From: Ophiura sarsii
Taxonomy: Eukaryota; Echinodermata; Ophiuroidea; Amphilepidida; Ophiuridae
DNA length: 64,000 nt
Reading direction: 5' to 3'
Assembly (NCBI GenBank): GCA_035610835.1
Contig: CM069458.1
Coordinates: 28,483,449 to 28,547,448 of the forward strand
Shown one piece after another: positions 9,927 through 22,120 of the stretch. The notes under the pieces are model-generated. The model was given only the letters and a program-made list of their open reading frames with translations, did not search any database and was not told where the DNA came from. Position 1 is the first letter of the stretch, and every line of letters starts with the position of its first letter. Made by a program: the position numbers and the translations under genes.

Positions 9927-9950
9927 TATATATATATATATATATATATC

Positions 9951-10890
9951 TTACATGGTGGTGCAAGAAATGGTAAATGCGTCTTTGCATAATACCCCTA
10001 CTAAATCAAATCAATTATACATATTATTTGCACGATTGCACATCTCCTAAAATGCCTTCGGTCAGGTCGGTGTTAGAATCATCACATGTTTCAAAAAACA
10101 AGGGTTAATCAGATTGGTGTGAAATTACTCATTGACCCAAATTTGACTCCCATCGATCATGCGAAAGTAGTTGTGAAATGGCACTCATATCCCACCACGC
10201 ATGATGGAAGGGCAAATCAGATTTCTTGAATGTAGGGGCAATGCTAGAAGTCTTAATAGTTTTGGAAAGCAACGTGTTTGTCATCCGTTCAAGATTGTTG
10301 TTGCCATTTTGGGGGAATGAAGAATGGATTAAATGTCTAGACCACGAGGTCTGTGCTAGTAATAGGTCGGTACTGAAATGCTGTACATAGTATGGTAGGA
10401 TATAATTTGGTATCGTTTTTAAGTGTTACTGATCCTGTATTCAAATAAATATATATATATATATATATATATCTTACATGGTGATGCAAGAAATGGTAAA
10501 TGCACCTATGTATGCATCCCTAACTAAATCAAATCAATCATACATATTATTTGCACGATTGCACACCCCAAAATGCCTTCGGGCAGGTCAGTGTCAGAAT
10601 GTAGGGCAAGGCTAGAAATCTAAATATTTTTGGAAAGCAACGTGTTTGTCATCCGATCAGGATTGTTGTTGCCATTTTGGGGGAATGAATCAATTCGCAC
10701 GATTGCACATCCCCTAATATGCCTTCGGTCAGGTCGGTGTTAGAATCATCACATGTTTCAAAAAACAAGGGTTAACCAGATTGCTGTGAAATTGCTCATT
10801 GACCCAAATTTGACTCCAATCGATCAAGCTAAATTATGTGTGAAATGACGCTCATCCCAACACGCATAATGGAAGGGCAAAGAAGGTTTC
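9951..10890. repeat. Tandem host repeat units 2 (right part) to 4
   Basis: Continues the array at 3044-3660. The TTTGGAAAGCAACGTG motif recurs at about 10261 and 10629 (period 368 bp). Unit 3 has its own (AT)n at about 10445-10473 followed by CTTACATGG, which shows how the insertion site looks without the Penelope element. An extra segment with ATCACATGTTTCAAAAAAC occurs in unit 2 (about 10080) and after unit 4 (about 10745). Confidence 0.78.
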
Positions 10891-12126
10891 CAAGGTTTCC
10901 TGATCATGCAGCCCCAGCATGCTTCACTTTCATCACATGACCAGTGGTTTCTGTTACTTTTTTCTACTGTTTGTTATTGATTTTACATTGCAATGGTAGG
11001 TTTACATAATGCTGTTGAACAAAGGGTCTTCGGGAAGACCCAGCTGCAAGTAACATACTTGTTGTGACTTCATTACTGTCCTCTCTCGGTCGGTTTTATT
11101 AATTTATTGTGTTTATTGTACGTATTAATTTAATAATCTTGGTGTCCTAAGATTAATTAATCAATTAATTAATCAATCTTAGGAAACCAAGATAGATATA
11201 CAATCGATTGTCCGATCGACTTCCCTAGACCGCGATCAAAACGAAGAAGATAATTTGTCTGCGATTCCTAACGGCCCTAATTACATGTGAAATTTCTTTT
11301 TCGCAGACAATAGGTTAAATGACTATGCATACTATAAATTGGCATGTTGCATACCCTAACCAGCCAGGCTATGTTTTGTGTGGATACCGGGGGAGGGGGA
11401 CAAAGTATGATTTTTGTTGCCCAACAAATTGCCGCGAAAACCCGCGTAATTTGACCCCGGACCCTTCGATCACCACCACCGCGTCCCTCACCAATGCGCT
11501 AAGCTGCCGAAGCTGCCCAAACGATTTTGTACCCACATCAGCTCGGACAATGACGTCATCGAATCAATGAGGTAGCATGCGTGTGGACATTGTTTTGGCC
11601 TGAGTGAATCGTAAACGAAACAGAAAAACATGGCAAATAAAGAGAAAAGGGTCAACATCGCCAAAAACAAATACAATTATACAATTGGAATAACAATAAC
11701 ACGTCAACGCAGTGACCTATTTTCTATAATATCTATCATTTTGATGGTTGTACATAGATATAAGGTGTTTTCTTATTGTTTGCCCACACGGGGAATTAAA
11801 CATATTTAAAACACTTGTGAAAGAAATAAACCAAACTGTTTACGCGTATCCAAAGGATGTTAAATTAAGTTGGCATATATTTCCAATAACATCTATCAAT
11901 CAAACGAATTATTTTTCACGAGTTCTCCACCCACAAATTCCTTGGAGTCATCACATCACAACCAAAACAACAACTATCACGTTTGGCGAGAAATTATTAT
12001 TCATTGGCCCAATTCCATTTTCAATCGAATAAAGCTCAGTTAGAGATATGGCACTTCTATCGCCATGTATATAGAGCGGAAATGAATGTGTTAGCTATAG
12101 CTTATCTCCGAATTATTAATCTCACT
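10891..12126. other. Noncoding, no gene recognised
   Basis: Contains a small hairpin: ATCTTGGTGTCCTAAGATT at 11136 and its near reverse complement at 11174-11192. The rest shows no recognisable coding sequence, and short open frames near 11319 and 11748 resemble nothing known. The last bases form the left target-site duplication of the retrotransposon that follows. Confidence 0.6.
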
Positions 12127-13637
12127 TATTATGTCGAAATCTATCAAGGAGGGGAAAAGTTTTGGAGAGGACAACATTCCACCTGAACTCCTGACAAGAT
12201 GCAATCTTGATGATTTAATACTGGATATCTATAATAAGGCCCTCCTAGAAAAACAAAAACCTGACCAGTGGGCAATATTGAACCTGATACCAGTCCCAAA
12301 ATCTGGTGACCTAAGTCAAGCAGGAAACTACAGAGGCATATGTCTGAACTCTATTGTGGCCAAGACATATAACAGAATGATTCTCAACAGAATAAGACCT
12401 CACCTAGATGAATTACTTCGAACTAACCAGAATGGCTTCCGCGAGGGAAGAGGCACTACCTCACACATTCTTGGACTCAGGAGAATCATCGAAGGTATAC
12501 ATTCCAATAATCTCTCTGCAGTCATAACATTCATTGATTTCAAAAAGGCATTCGACACCATACATCGTGGGAAAATGATCAAGATACTCAAAGCATACGG
12601 TGTCCCACAGGTTATAACAGATGCAATTGATGAAACTTACAGAAACACAAGAGCCAAAGTCATATCACCTGATGGCGACACGGAACTGTTCGACATCCTA
12701 GCAGGAGTACTCCAAGGAGATACCCTTGCCCCCTACCTATTCATAATCATCCTTGATTACTGCTTAAGAATAGCTATCAGTGGGAGAGAAGAGGAACTAG
12801 GATTCACCCTCAAGCCTAGACAGAGTCGAAGAATAGGGCCAAAGAACGTCACTGATCTTGACTTTGCAGATGACATAGCGTTACTTTCTGACACTAAGGA
12901 GCAGGCACAGAAGTTGCTGAAATATGTTGAGGAAGCAGCACTCAAAACTGGGCTCCACATAAATGCCAAGAAAACCAAATGCATGGTATTCCACCAAGCA
13001 CAAGCGGTACAGCTAAAAACCTCTGACGGAAGTAACCTAGACAACGTAGAGGACTTCAAGTACCTGGGAGCTTGGGTTGGTAGTAGCCAGCATGACATAA
13101 AAGTACGTAAAGCACTTGCTTGGAAGGCCTGCAATGCTCTGAACAAAGTGTGGAAATCCAGCCTCTGTCGAAAAATCAAAATCAGACTTTTCCAAGCTAC
13201 TGTTCAAAGTGTTCTACTGTATGGAGCTGAGACATGGACCATCACCAACAGACTGAATAAATCTCTAGATGGATGCTACACTAGAATGCTGAGAACTGCA
13301 CTCAACATTAGTTGGAAAGATAAGGTACCAAACAAAGACCTGTATGGAAACTTACAAAAGGTATCAGAAAACATCACAGATCGAAGGATGAGATTTGCAG
13401 GACATTGCATGAGAAGAGAAAATGAGATTGTATCCGACCTGCTGCTATGGAGACCCAAACACGGACACACATCTGTCGGCCGCCCAGCCTTAACATACTT
13501 GGACAATTTGGCGAAAGACACAGGACTGAGGAATGATGAGGAGATGAAAGCATGCATGAGGGACAGAGTAGTTTGGCGAGCCATCACGAAGACCGTTCGA
13601 GAACGACATAAGTAGTAAGTAAGTAGTATTATGTCGA
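12127..13637 (+). mobile_element. 5'-truncated RTE-like non-LTR retrotransposon with 11-bp target-site duplication
   Basis: TATTATGTCGA occurs at 12127-12137 and 13627-13637, exactly bordering a sequence that encodes a non-LTR reverse transcriptase. The 3' untranslated part is only about 11 bp of AGTA/TAAG-like repeats, as in RTE-type elements with very short simple-repeat tails. The 5' end lacks the endonuclease domain, so reverse transcription stopped early. Clade assignment is tentative: an RTE-like or related group with an apurinic-type endonuclease upstream of the RT would normally be expected. Confidence 0.9.
12138..13615 (+). pseudogene. Non-LTR reverse transcriptase, truncated (no endonuclease domain)
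   Basis: About 490 residues of open frame ending in a stop 11 bp before the right target-site duplication. Visible RT motifs in order: PVPKSGD and NYRGICL (domain 0/1), GFREGRGT, FIDFKKAFDT (motif A), GVLQGDTLAPYLF (B), DLDFADDIALL (C, catalytic DD), HINAKKTKCM (D), FKYLGAW (E). These are followed by LLYGAETW, RRMRFAGHCMRR and the GRPALTYLDNL tail common in RTE-like proteins. The only possible start codon (12131) lies in the host target-site duplication, so the N-terminus of this frame comes from the insertion and not from the element. The RT domain has no stops, so the insertion is fairly recent. It cannot move alone. Confidence 0.92.
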
Positions 13638-13800
13638 GCCAGACGGGCATTTGGGCTATGTCATTTGAAATCATTACCAACCCCTGCATGGGGTAATTCC
13701 ATTTGAAATCTTTACTCTTAGAGTGGAAGATTAAGTCATGTCGCCCATAGGGGGTGTATCATTTACAAATGGAACATCCCATTGATTCAGAACCTACGAA
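13638..13800. repeat. Interspersed repeat with CATTTGAAATC motifs
   Basis: Carries CCATTTGAAATC and inverted forms (ACAAATGGAACATCCC) around GGGGGTGTATCATTT. Relatives are at 16980-17170 and 43608-43745, where TTCAAATGGG...TACCTGC and CCATTTGACATCTAC-like stretches recur. Probably an old fold-back element family. Confidence 0.6.
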
Positions 13801-14605
13801 TCTACGGATTATGGAGGTTCCCTCAGACAGGTTACGCTGCTGTTTTTTACTAAATTGTTAATTACGCCTATTTTTAAACAGTATCGATTACTTTTTCGAT
13901 TACAAGGACCTGATTTTTGAAGTGTGTTCGCAGATATCCGGTTAAATTGCAGCGATTATGCTGTAAAAATAACACCATTGACGCAAGATAACGCAAAGAG
14001 ATCAGGGTGGATATGGAGGGAGGGGTCAACCGTCGAATGAAAACATACAGAAGACATAAATTATACAGCAACATAGCCTTATTAGTACTAGTTGCTTAAC
14101 CAGACAGATTTAAGTGAAAGGTACATAATGGCAATACCGTTATGAAGATGGTTGAGGAGGAAGGGGTACATAGGGGGCAATACTGTTTTGAGAAAATGGT
14201 TGAGGGAATCACGGAATCTACATTGACACTGTCGATAGAGTCGACTCTTTGCGTTATCTTATCCCTCCCCTCGCTGGCCACATATGAGACCTGTCACCAC
14301 AAAATGAGCGTTAAGTCGCCAGTGTGCATTAGGCGATATAGTCCAATGAACATGCCAAAAATCAATAGAAAACAAAGACATTTTGCAACTTCAATTTGAA
14401 TTTTGACAGGGAAAACATTGAGCAATTGTGACATGTTGCATATCATTTTGAAGCTTGTTTCCTGAGTATTCTGAATCTGGAGAAACCTCAAAATTTAATT
14501 TTCCGACTTAACTCTCATTTCGTGATGACAGGTCTCATATTGTCTGCCTATAGGCGTTATTCTTTATTGGCACATTTTTGTCAAAAGTGGGCCGTGCTAT
14601 CCAAC
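13801..14605. other. Noncoding, no gene recognised
   Basis: No recognisable protein or repeat structure apart from scattered short similarities. Two short open frames near 14142 and 14535 have no recognisable features. Confidence 0.55.
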
Positions 14606-14904
14606 TGAGCATGCTCAGAGCAATTAGTGCTCCGTAAACGAGCCGAGACGAGAGTGCTGTAGGTTCCAATGGGGTGAACTTTGCACTAATCATAAACAAT
14701 TCTTCATACTTCTGCTCTTTAATATTTGACCTTATAACATTCGTGGAATATACTTGAAAGTATAATCTATTTCCACTAGTTTTAAATGAAATGTTTGCTG
14801 GTATCCGACACATCTAGGAAAATGTTGAAGTTCACAGTTCATAACGAGATTGTAATCCGGGATTGTAATGTTTATCGGCGCACTAATTGCTCTGAGCATG
14901 CTCA
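14606..14904. repeat. Inverted repeat with GAGCATGCTCAG arms
   Basis: Arms 14606-14630 and 14880-14904 are perfect reverse complements over 25 bp (GAGCATGCTCAGAGCAATTA core). The inner 249 bp encode nothing recognisable. Likely a fold-back transposon relic. Confidence 0.75.
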
Positions 14905-14940
14905 ATAAGATTTCACTCCCTGTTGACGTAAATGCGACAA

Positions 14941-15323
14941 TTAAAGGTATATTGTGTGATCTTTCCAGGGAACGCCCTCAACATCGAAAACAAAAATTGA
15001 AAGCAGATTTTCTTGCAGATTTACATTTCTGATCATAAATCGTACATACATTCCAAGTTACAGGGCGATACGATTCTTAATTACTTCAAAATCATGGTTT
15101 TAGAGTGAAAATAAACTGTCGGGTTAACACGACAGTTTATATTTTCACTCTAAAATCACTCTAAAACCATGATTTTGAGGTAATTATGAATCATATCGCT
15201 CTGTAACTTTGAATGTATGTACGATTTATGATCAGAAATGTAAATCTGCAAGAAAATCTACTTTCTAAAAAAAATTATGAATAGAGGGCGCTCTCTGGAA
15301 AAGATCACATAATATGCCTTTAA
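14941..15323. mobile_element. Fold-back MITE, TTAAAGGTATATT family, copy 1
   Basis: A 383-bp element that starts TTAAAGGTATATTGTGTG and ends CATAATATGCCTTTAA, with arms of about 170 bp meeting in ATAAACTGTC...GACAGTTTAT. Both ends carry TTAA, the likely target duplication. Copy 2 is at 32760-33137; decayed copies are at 35981-36296 and 18871-18965. No transposase is encoded, so it depends on another element. Confidence 0.85.
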
Positions 15324-16006
15324 GAATAATATCCATTCGCATTATACATTTTGATGCTTCAGATATTGGCAAAGTACGTGTTATTTTGCTGATTAAGATA
15401 TTCCGTTCTTGTAAAAGCACAAAGAAGAACACACCCAATATCTTCCATGTCCACATTTACCCAAAACCACATTGACCGTCATACCGGCTTAGGAACGTAA
15501 TGTGTCTGTCACACATAACATGTCTTCTCTGGAAAAGGAAGAATAGGTCTATCACCACACTGAGACCAAATTAAATACTTAGAGCAAATTGATAACTGTA
15601 CACAAAATGAAAACAGACGGGTATTTCCATACTGCAAGAGATTCATCACCATAATATCGTCAAAATAAAATATCTTTCGGGGCGAGTTTCATAAAAAGAC
15701 TCGATAGAGGTTAATCATGTACCAGAAGATTAGCTGCAAACTTGGCACACCTGGTTCATGATTATGTAGGCCAATTTGGTAATACGGTTCAAGCAATGAA
15801 TTGGACGTCATGCATCGATTCAATCGAAGGTAGAATAGGCCGGGTGCGATTCCCCTTTGTAGTCCTTGTAACCTAGGAATATAGCTGGCCATTTTAGGAC
15901 GTGCAGAATGGATTTGTTGAATGACCTCAAGCTACAAGAGCAATATGTCTCTACTGCAGCATACTTCATTGTCAAATTGTAGAGTCAACACTATTTTTTT
16001 CCACCT

Positions 16007-16425
16007 TTAAAGAAGGTGTCCCGCAAGCATAAAAGTGTGCATTATATGTTAGAAATATAACTATCGAGCCCAACTTTTGTAATTATATAGAGCAAAACAC
16101 CACACTTATGACAAAAACAAATAAAAACCGCAATCTCTCAACATGCACTTTTTAAAATTCGCGGCGATCGAAAGTCCCAGTGTCGATGATGTCATAATTA
16201 TACAATTCACATGCGCAAATTTGAGCACCGATACCCATGACGTCATCGACACCGGGACTTTCGATCGCCGCGAATTTTAAAAATTGCATGTTGAGTGATG
16301 GCAGTTTTTATTCATTTTTGTGACTAGTATGGTGTTTTGTTCTATATAGTTACGTAATTTCGGCTCGATAAATATTTGTCTAACACATAATGCTCAATGT
16401 TGTGCTTGCGGGACCCTTCCTTTAA
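16007..16425. mobile_element. Fold-back MITE with TTAAAGAAGG ends
   Basis: Starts TTAAAGAAGGTGTCCCGCAA and ends GGGACCCTTCCTTTAA. Long arms carry GCGGCGATCGAAAGTCCC near the centre, in inverted copies, and CACAC/GTGTT stretches. The centre contains TGACGTCATCG. Both ends are TTAA. Its body is unrelated to the TTAAAGGTATATT family, but the outermost bases are similar. Confidence 0.82.
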
Positions 16426-16552
16426 CAAGTCATTCAATCACGTAATAAATTGTGCATTTGTTACAATCAAATAATTGCCAATTACCGGTTTTTGACCTAT
16501 TTTATGAAATTAATAAGTGGGTCACTCACACGTGTAAATCGAAAAAAGAATA

Positions 16553-17050
16553 AATGATGCCATTCACGACATCCTCGTTCAAAACACGTGTAATATCGTG
16601 ATTCAATTTTAGAAATTGAAAAGATTTTTGACTCGAGAGTAGATGCCATTCGAGAAGAACGCCTGTAACAGTTACTCATTGGAAAAGAATAGGTTTCACG
16701 ACGACAATGAAGTTTGACTAACGTGTTAAACTCCTTTTTGTACTAAGGGTGTGGAATACCATACACCTCCTATCGAAGACATAACATTAATCTTCCCAAA
16801 TTTATTATGCCATTCACGACATCCGCGTTCAAAACACGTCTAAAATCGTGATTCAATTTTAGAAATTGAAAAGATTTTTGACTTGAGAGTAGATGCCATT
16901 CGAGAAGAACGCCTGTAACAGTTACTGATCATTATACTAAATTACTATATTACTATATTAGTTTGACTAATACGTGTTAAACCCCTTTTTGTACTAAGGG
17001 TGTGGAATACCATACACCTCCTATCGAAGACATAACATTAATCTTCCCAC
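16553..17050. repeat. Direct tandem duplication, period about 252 bp
   Basis: GCCATTCACGACATCC... to GCCTGTAACAGTTACT occurs at 16558-16676 and 16810-16926. The following AAGGGTGTGGAATACCATAC recurs at 16746 and 16996. The second copy lacks some bases in the middle and has an ATTACTATATTACTATATTA insertion. The tail leads into the CATTTGAAATC-type repeat at 17040-17170. Confidence 0.78.
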
Positions 17051-17470
17051 ATTTCAAATGGGAATACCTGCTGGTTACTTCCATTTGACATCTACTGTCA
17101 CACCATGTATGAAAGATTACGATCAGGTCTTCATAAGGGGTGTAAGAATTTCAAATGAAATATCCCAATAAGTAGCCATGCGCAACGGCCTACAAAGGGG
17201 AATCGCACCCGGCATATTATACTTTCAATGTAATCGGTGCGTATATGGCAGCCAATTCATTGCATGAACCGTGTTGCCTTCATATCATGAAACAGGAATG
17301 TCTTCTTAAACAGTTTCCAGACAAGATAGCAGCTAATCCGTTACATAACCTTTATGCGTGTTGCTAGGCCAACCAAGTCAACAGCGCAGACGTTGATGAA
17401 ATTCACCGGTATTTTACAACTTTTCACTCATACAAATTTTCTTGTGTGTCTTATCTCATATTCCTCACAG

Positions 17471-17560
17471 TTAGCTGAAATCCTGCCCACAGACGAAAAC
17501 TTCATCATGGTCTTTCGACAAATGGAAGAGCACAAACTCGACAGTGTTGAGTTTATGGAG
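17471..17560 (+). CDS. Calbindin-like exon A: EF2-EF3 linker
   Basis: TCCTCACAG precedes the exon and GTGAGT follows it. The 30 codons read LAEILPTDENFIMVFRQ... and end in SVEFME, phase 0 on both sides. The LPTDENF...FR block is the conserved linker after EF2 in calbindin and calretinin proteins. Upstream codons in the same open frame (from 17354) are intron sequence, judging by the acceptor and by homology. Confidence 0.9.
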
Positions 17561-19285
17561 GTGAGTAGAACGTCCCCCGGATCATGACTTGCATTTTGTA
17601 CGGTGTCACTGATTGGTCAAATCCATGATAAGCTCAATTAATGACCAATCATAATACAGTTTCTATAGATCGCTTTTCATGTTCTCACGGTGTCTATAAT
17701 TGGCTAATGAAAACACTGAAATCCTCTTTTTAACTAATCAAACACATTTTTAGATGGCGATAATTTTGGCCGTTTTGGCTATAGATGAGGTGACCGTTGT
17801 TTACATCAGCAGTGTTTACAAACTGATTAGCGCCTGGTCTGAAGACATGCTAGAGGTACTAGTCCATGACTACTGCATACATACTATTCAAAAGAAAACA
17901 TATATCACTGAGCGCCAATTTTAAAAGCACATGCCCTTATGGTGCGTACGCATACTGCCGGGCAACCAGATTTAGTACCTGGTCTCTCATTGTGCTTAGG
18001 GATGCAGACCATGACTACTGCACTATTACATCGTAAGCATGGTAAAGTAATGCAATCAAGTGTGAATTAAAGCACATTCCCTGTATAGGTGCGCACGCAT
18101 ACTGCCGGGCACTACGTCACCGGTCACACCATCTATATTGTAGCCTCCCCAAGCCAAATTGTTATACTCATAATTGACGTTAAATGCTGGTCTGAACAAA
18201 TTACATTTCATGTCCATTATGAATTCTGAATAAATATCATTCTGTTATCAGTCAAGTGCAATGGCAAAGCAATTCAAATGAAGTGCTTTAAAAATTTCAT
18301 ATAATTTCATTGTTGATGAATCACCCATTTTCGACTTAAATTCAATATTGAGAAGTGTATAGACATGTGTGTTATTCTGGCGAAGATGTCGATAGAGATA
18401 GCAAAGTCGGTGTCTTTAATGATGTTTACCATCTTTAAATTCATAACACGTTTACAATTTATTCAACATGGTATTTCAGTTGCTATCTTCAGTAGATAGG
18501 GTTTTTCTATTACTTTAAACTGTGTTTACATAAAGCCTGGGCATAAAGATGCAATACTGCGATAGATAATAAGATATGAAGTCCTAAAATGCAGGAGCTT
18601 CGCCCTTGTACCCCAACAGAGGCCCTAAGGTGGACCCTTGGACCCCACCCGTTAAGGGCTTCGCGCCAAGGTGCTCGCTTATACGCGCACAATTCTTTAA
18701 ATTACATGAGGGTGACTCAGTGGAAAAATATGGTGTGCCCCCCCCCCCCCCCCCCCCCCCCCAGCCAAAAAGATCCTGTGCATGTCACTGTTATAACAGA
18801 TCCATCAGTTGATTGATTCTGCGTTGATGACGGTATAGATCAATATTGTTCATCAAAACATCGAGAGCTATTCATAATTTACTTCAAAATCATGGTTTTA
18901 GAGTGAATTTATATAGAGTGAAAAATAAACTGTCCTGCTTGCTTATTTTCACTCTTTAAAATAAACCCAAGAAACTATATATTTCTGTATAAATGCATAT
19001 AATTCTAATACTAATTTCTGTATAAAAATGCATATAAATCAATATAATTGCCCAAGATTGTTTTAAGCCGTGTATTCTTCTTAGGCAGCTGAATATAACC
19101 TACATATTTTTCAATAATAAAGAAGAATCTATCGACTAATGTAAACTTCTATCGTTAGTTACTTGTCTTGACCATGTTGACGGTGGATGCAAAATAAAAA
19201 TAAATACCAAAACTGGCATTAATCTTGATGAATCTAATTCTTAATCTCTTTTCAGTCTGTATATATCAGATCTCAAACCCTGTTA
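17561..19285. other. Intron sequence with a local duplication and a poly-C tract
   Basis: First part of the 10.5-kb intron. A direct duplication is visible: CATACTGCCGGGCA at about 17950 and 18103, each preceded by a CCATGACTACTGCA motif (17865, 18009). A single inverted satellite core, TGCTATCTTCAGTAGATAG, is at 18481. A run of 25 C lies at 18738-18762. A partial TTAAAGGTATATT-family MITE (TTACTTCAAAATCATGGTTT) is at 18871-18965. Confidence 0.65.
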
Positions 19286-19906
19286 TATACACCCATCAAA
19301 ATATGTAAGTTCCCCCCTAGCATATACTAGAATATTTCAAAAAATAATTGATAGATTTAAATAATTTTCAACTAGAAAGATGCATCCAATTGTTAGGCAC
19401 ATTTTGATACCAAATTTGTTGGCCTTGAGACAATGCAACGATACGAAATTGTGACATTTATCAATTTTTATACAGAAAAAAAGTGGCACTGGCTATGATT
19501 GGTTTTGTCCATAAAAGTAACAAACATTTTAGACAATAAATGCTACCGTGTCTTGGTGCACAAGATTATGATCTGCTTATTGATTTTCTTGAAATGATGC
19601 CACACATAATTGTTTGGTAGATTCCCATGTCTGTGCACGAAAATCCACCAAGTAAATGTCTGTTAATTTATGGAAAAACCAGCCATAGCCAGTGAGATTT
19701 AGTGCCACTTTTTTTTCTGTATAAAAATTGATAAATGGCACAATTTCGTATCGTTGCATTGTCTCAAGGCCAACAAATTTGGTATCAAAATGTGCCTAAC
19801 AATTGGGTGCATCTTTCTAGCTGAAAATTATTTAAATCTATCAAATATTTTTGGAAATATTCTAGTATATGCTAGGGGGGAACTTACATATTTTGATGGG
19901 TGTATA
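19286..19906. mobile_element. Fold-back element with about 215-bp terminal inverted repeats
   Basis: Left arm starts TATACACCCATCAAAATATG and the right arm ends with its reverse complement at 19906. Arms (19286 to about 19500 and about 19690 to 19906) match closely, including GGCCTTGAGACAATGCAACG. About 190 bp separate them. TA steps at both borders suggest a TA target duplication, as used by Tc1/mariner-like transposases. No coding capacity. Confidence 0.85.
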
Positions 19907-21487
19907 TGGCACTTTAGTCCATAGAACGTACAGTGCGAAGGGTATAGCAGAATACTGTGCCTCCACACTTTGTTTACTATACGTCAAATCAATCGTCCAT
20001 TTGATTATTCCGCTTCGAGAACAACGTTTATCTGTAGCTCTTACTCTTCTTCTTTGATAATCGCAATACAATAAATTTAGTACTTTCCATTCTTATACCG
20101 ATGGAGAGTCAAAATGAGAGTCAAAAGAGGTTGCTTACAACTGTTTTCTTCTAATAACGATGACTGAATTATAAAAGTTCTAAATATAAGTGTTTAAAAA
20201 CTATAATTTCGCATTGAAGTCCGACAGGAATAGGACAATGACATTCTATCCTAAGGATGCAGGCATGTTCCCTACTACAAGCCAATAAACTTCTTATTCA
20301 CCCTCATGTAGTTCTCCCTTAATGCTGGGTCTAAAGGACACTAATTGTTTTCAAAATTAAAAAATCGCGAGAAGTGACGATCTATGAATATTAGAATTAA
20401 TGAGTTCTTTCACATGTTTGGACAGAAGATTGAGAATTTTTGTGACAACAATGAATAGTCCGCACTTTAAACGGATAAAGTACCTATAAGTAGACCACAT
20501 TAAAATCACCCAATACCTACCCAAGGATTGAAAGTTATTTATCAAAACATCAGTTCTAGATAGCCTTAAACAGTAGTGCATATCTACCATAATAAGATAA
20601 GACCCCGCAATATAACTGTGTTGTTGCTTCAAGGTCAGTGACTGACATCTTCCTAGACTAATTTGCGAATACAAACAACTACTTGGCATGAAAAGAGTTT
20701 CAATTGTTCTACCATTAGGCAAAACAAAAAATAGTCTACACTTTTGAGAAACCTTTGAGAAAAGAAAAATACCCGTTAGCAAAACCTAACACGTGTGGCC
20801 TTCTCAGAATTGAAAGCATCTGCCCAAAACATCAGTTATTAATACAGCTTGAACTCACTTTAAGATCTGCCACAGGACATACTTCCTTAATGGAACGCTG
20901 TTTTTCTACTTCAAGGTCAGTGACGTCTTTTACACATTGTTTACGAGTTACTACAAAAATCAGCTCCCAAATATCCAATTTGAGAAACGATAGGCTTACC
21001 GCTCATATAGGCTTACCGCTTATATAGCAATAGGCTTACTACTTTTTGTAGCTAACATAATACCGAAATAAAATCGACACGCTCCCACGGATTGAACGTA
21101 ATGAAATTGACTTTCGGCAGCTCGAGAGTTACCCCCTGCATCGCGCTGGTTCCTAATTTTGAATACGATTTATTCCGTCAAAATATAACAGACGCTTTCC
21201 AAAGCGTAGGCAATAACTATTTTCCTTTTATCTTCAAGCTCCCGAAATTGTGATTCGAAGGTAATTTTGAATTCAATCACAGATCTGCAACAGGATATTA
21301 CTCTCAGATAACGGAATTAGACAAAGTACAAGACACAGTGAATATGATAGATAGCCGGTTGGCTATTGCTGGAGGATTTATTTCTTAATACCTCAAAATT
21401 CAACAATGTCAAATTTTGAAAATACAATTAAATATTAATAAAACAATTTAATTATTAGAATGAAAGTTCATCTGTGTTGGTGATAAA
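19907..21487. other. Intron sequence with old dispersed repeats
   Basis: Degenerate copies of a unit containing TTCAAGGTCAGTGACGTCTT appear at about 20630, 20915, 22647 and 22907, often preceded by ATCTGCCACAG. They look like an ancient tandem or segmental duplication now broken by insertions. No gene seen. Confidence 0.5.
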
Positions 21488-21768
21488 TAATATGAAGTTA
21501 AACTTTCGATCTCAACACAAGAAATATTTACCTGGAATTTTCAGGTGTTGCTACACCTTTCATCAGCAGACTAATGACTCGACTTGACCTTTTGGAGGTG
21601 TGACGTCAGAATCGGGTACAAATTACCAAGAGTCTATGACCCGATTCTGACGTCACACCTCCAAAAGGTCAAGTCGAGTCATTAGTCTGCTGATGAAAGG
21701 TGTAGCAACACCTGAAAATTCCAGGTAAATATTTCTTGTGTTGAGATCGAAAGTTTAACTTCATATTA
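21488..21768. repeat. Perfect 129-bp palindrome with 23-bp spacer
   Basis: Arms 21488-21616 and 21640-21768 are exact reverse complements over all 129 bp by direct reading. The spacer is 21617-21639. Arms include TTTCGATCTCAACACAAG, GGTGTTGCTACACC and TGACGTCAGAATCGGG. Perfect arms mean a very recent origin or ongoing conversion. A transcript through it would form a long double-stranded hairpin. No coding capacity. Confidence 0.95.
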
Positions 21769-22084
21769 AAACAATTTAATGTTAATAATGCAATTATTGA
21801 ACATCTAATAACATAGATGAATTGAATATATTGATATCATACCAGTACATTTAAATATAATGTAATCCATAAGTTCAAAACACAGGTGGGGTAAGAGAAG
21901 GTGCGTCCCCAAACCAGCGTGAAAAACTGCAATTTCCAACTTATTTGCCTGTCTTCCTTTCTCCTTTCTGTCCCTTTCCTTTCCCTTTTCCCTTTTCTTC
22001 CCTCTTTGTCTCCTCTTCTCCCTTTCTTCCCGTTTTTTTGGTCAATTTTTTCGGGGGGGGGGGGGGCAAATTTTTTCAGGGGGT

Positions 22085-22120
<36 letters not shown>

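Noticed and set aside
17354..17470. Upstream extension of exon A as an ORF starting with ATG
   Set aside because: A good polypyrimidine tract and CAG acceptor immediately precede the conserved residues, and the extra codons match nothing in the family.
18589..18816. Proline-rich open frames over poly-C
   Set aside because: Produced by a run of C; no other coding features.
21674..21740. Hammerhead-like core (CTGATGA, GGTGT/ACACC stem, GAAA) in the right arm of the palindrome
   Set aside because: There is an extra A before stem II, no stem I partner is found downstream, and no stem III with a cleavage triplet could be drawn.
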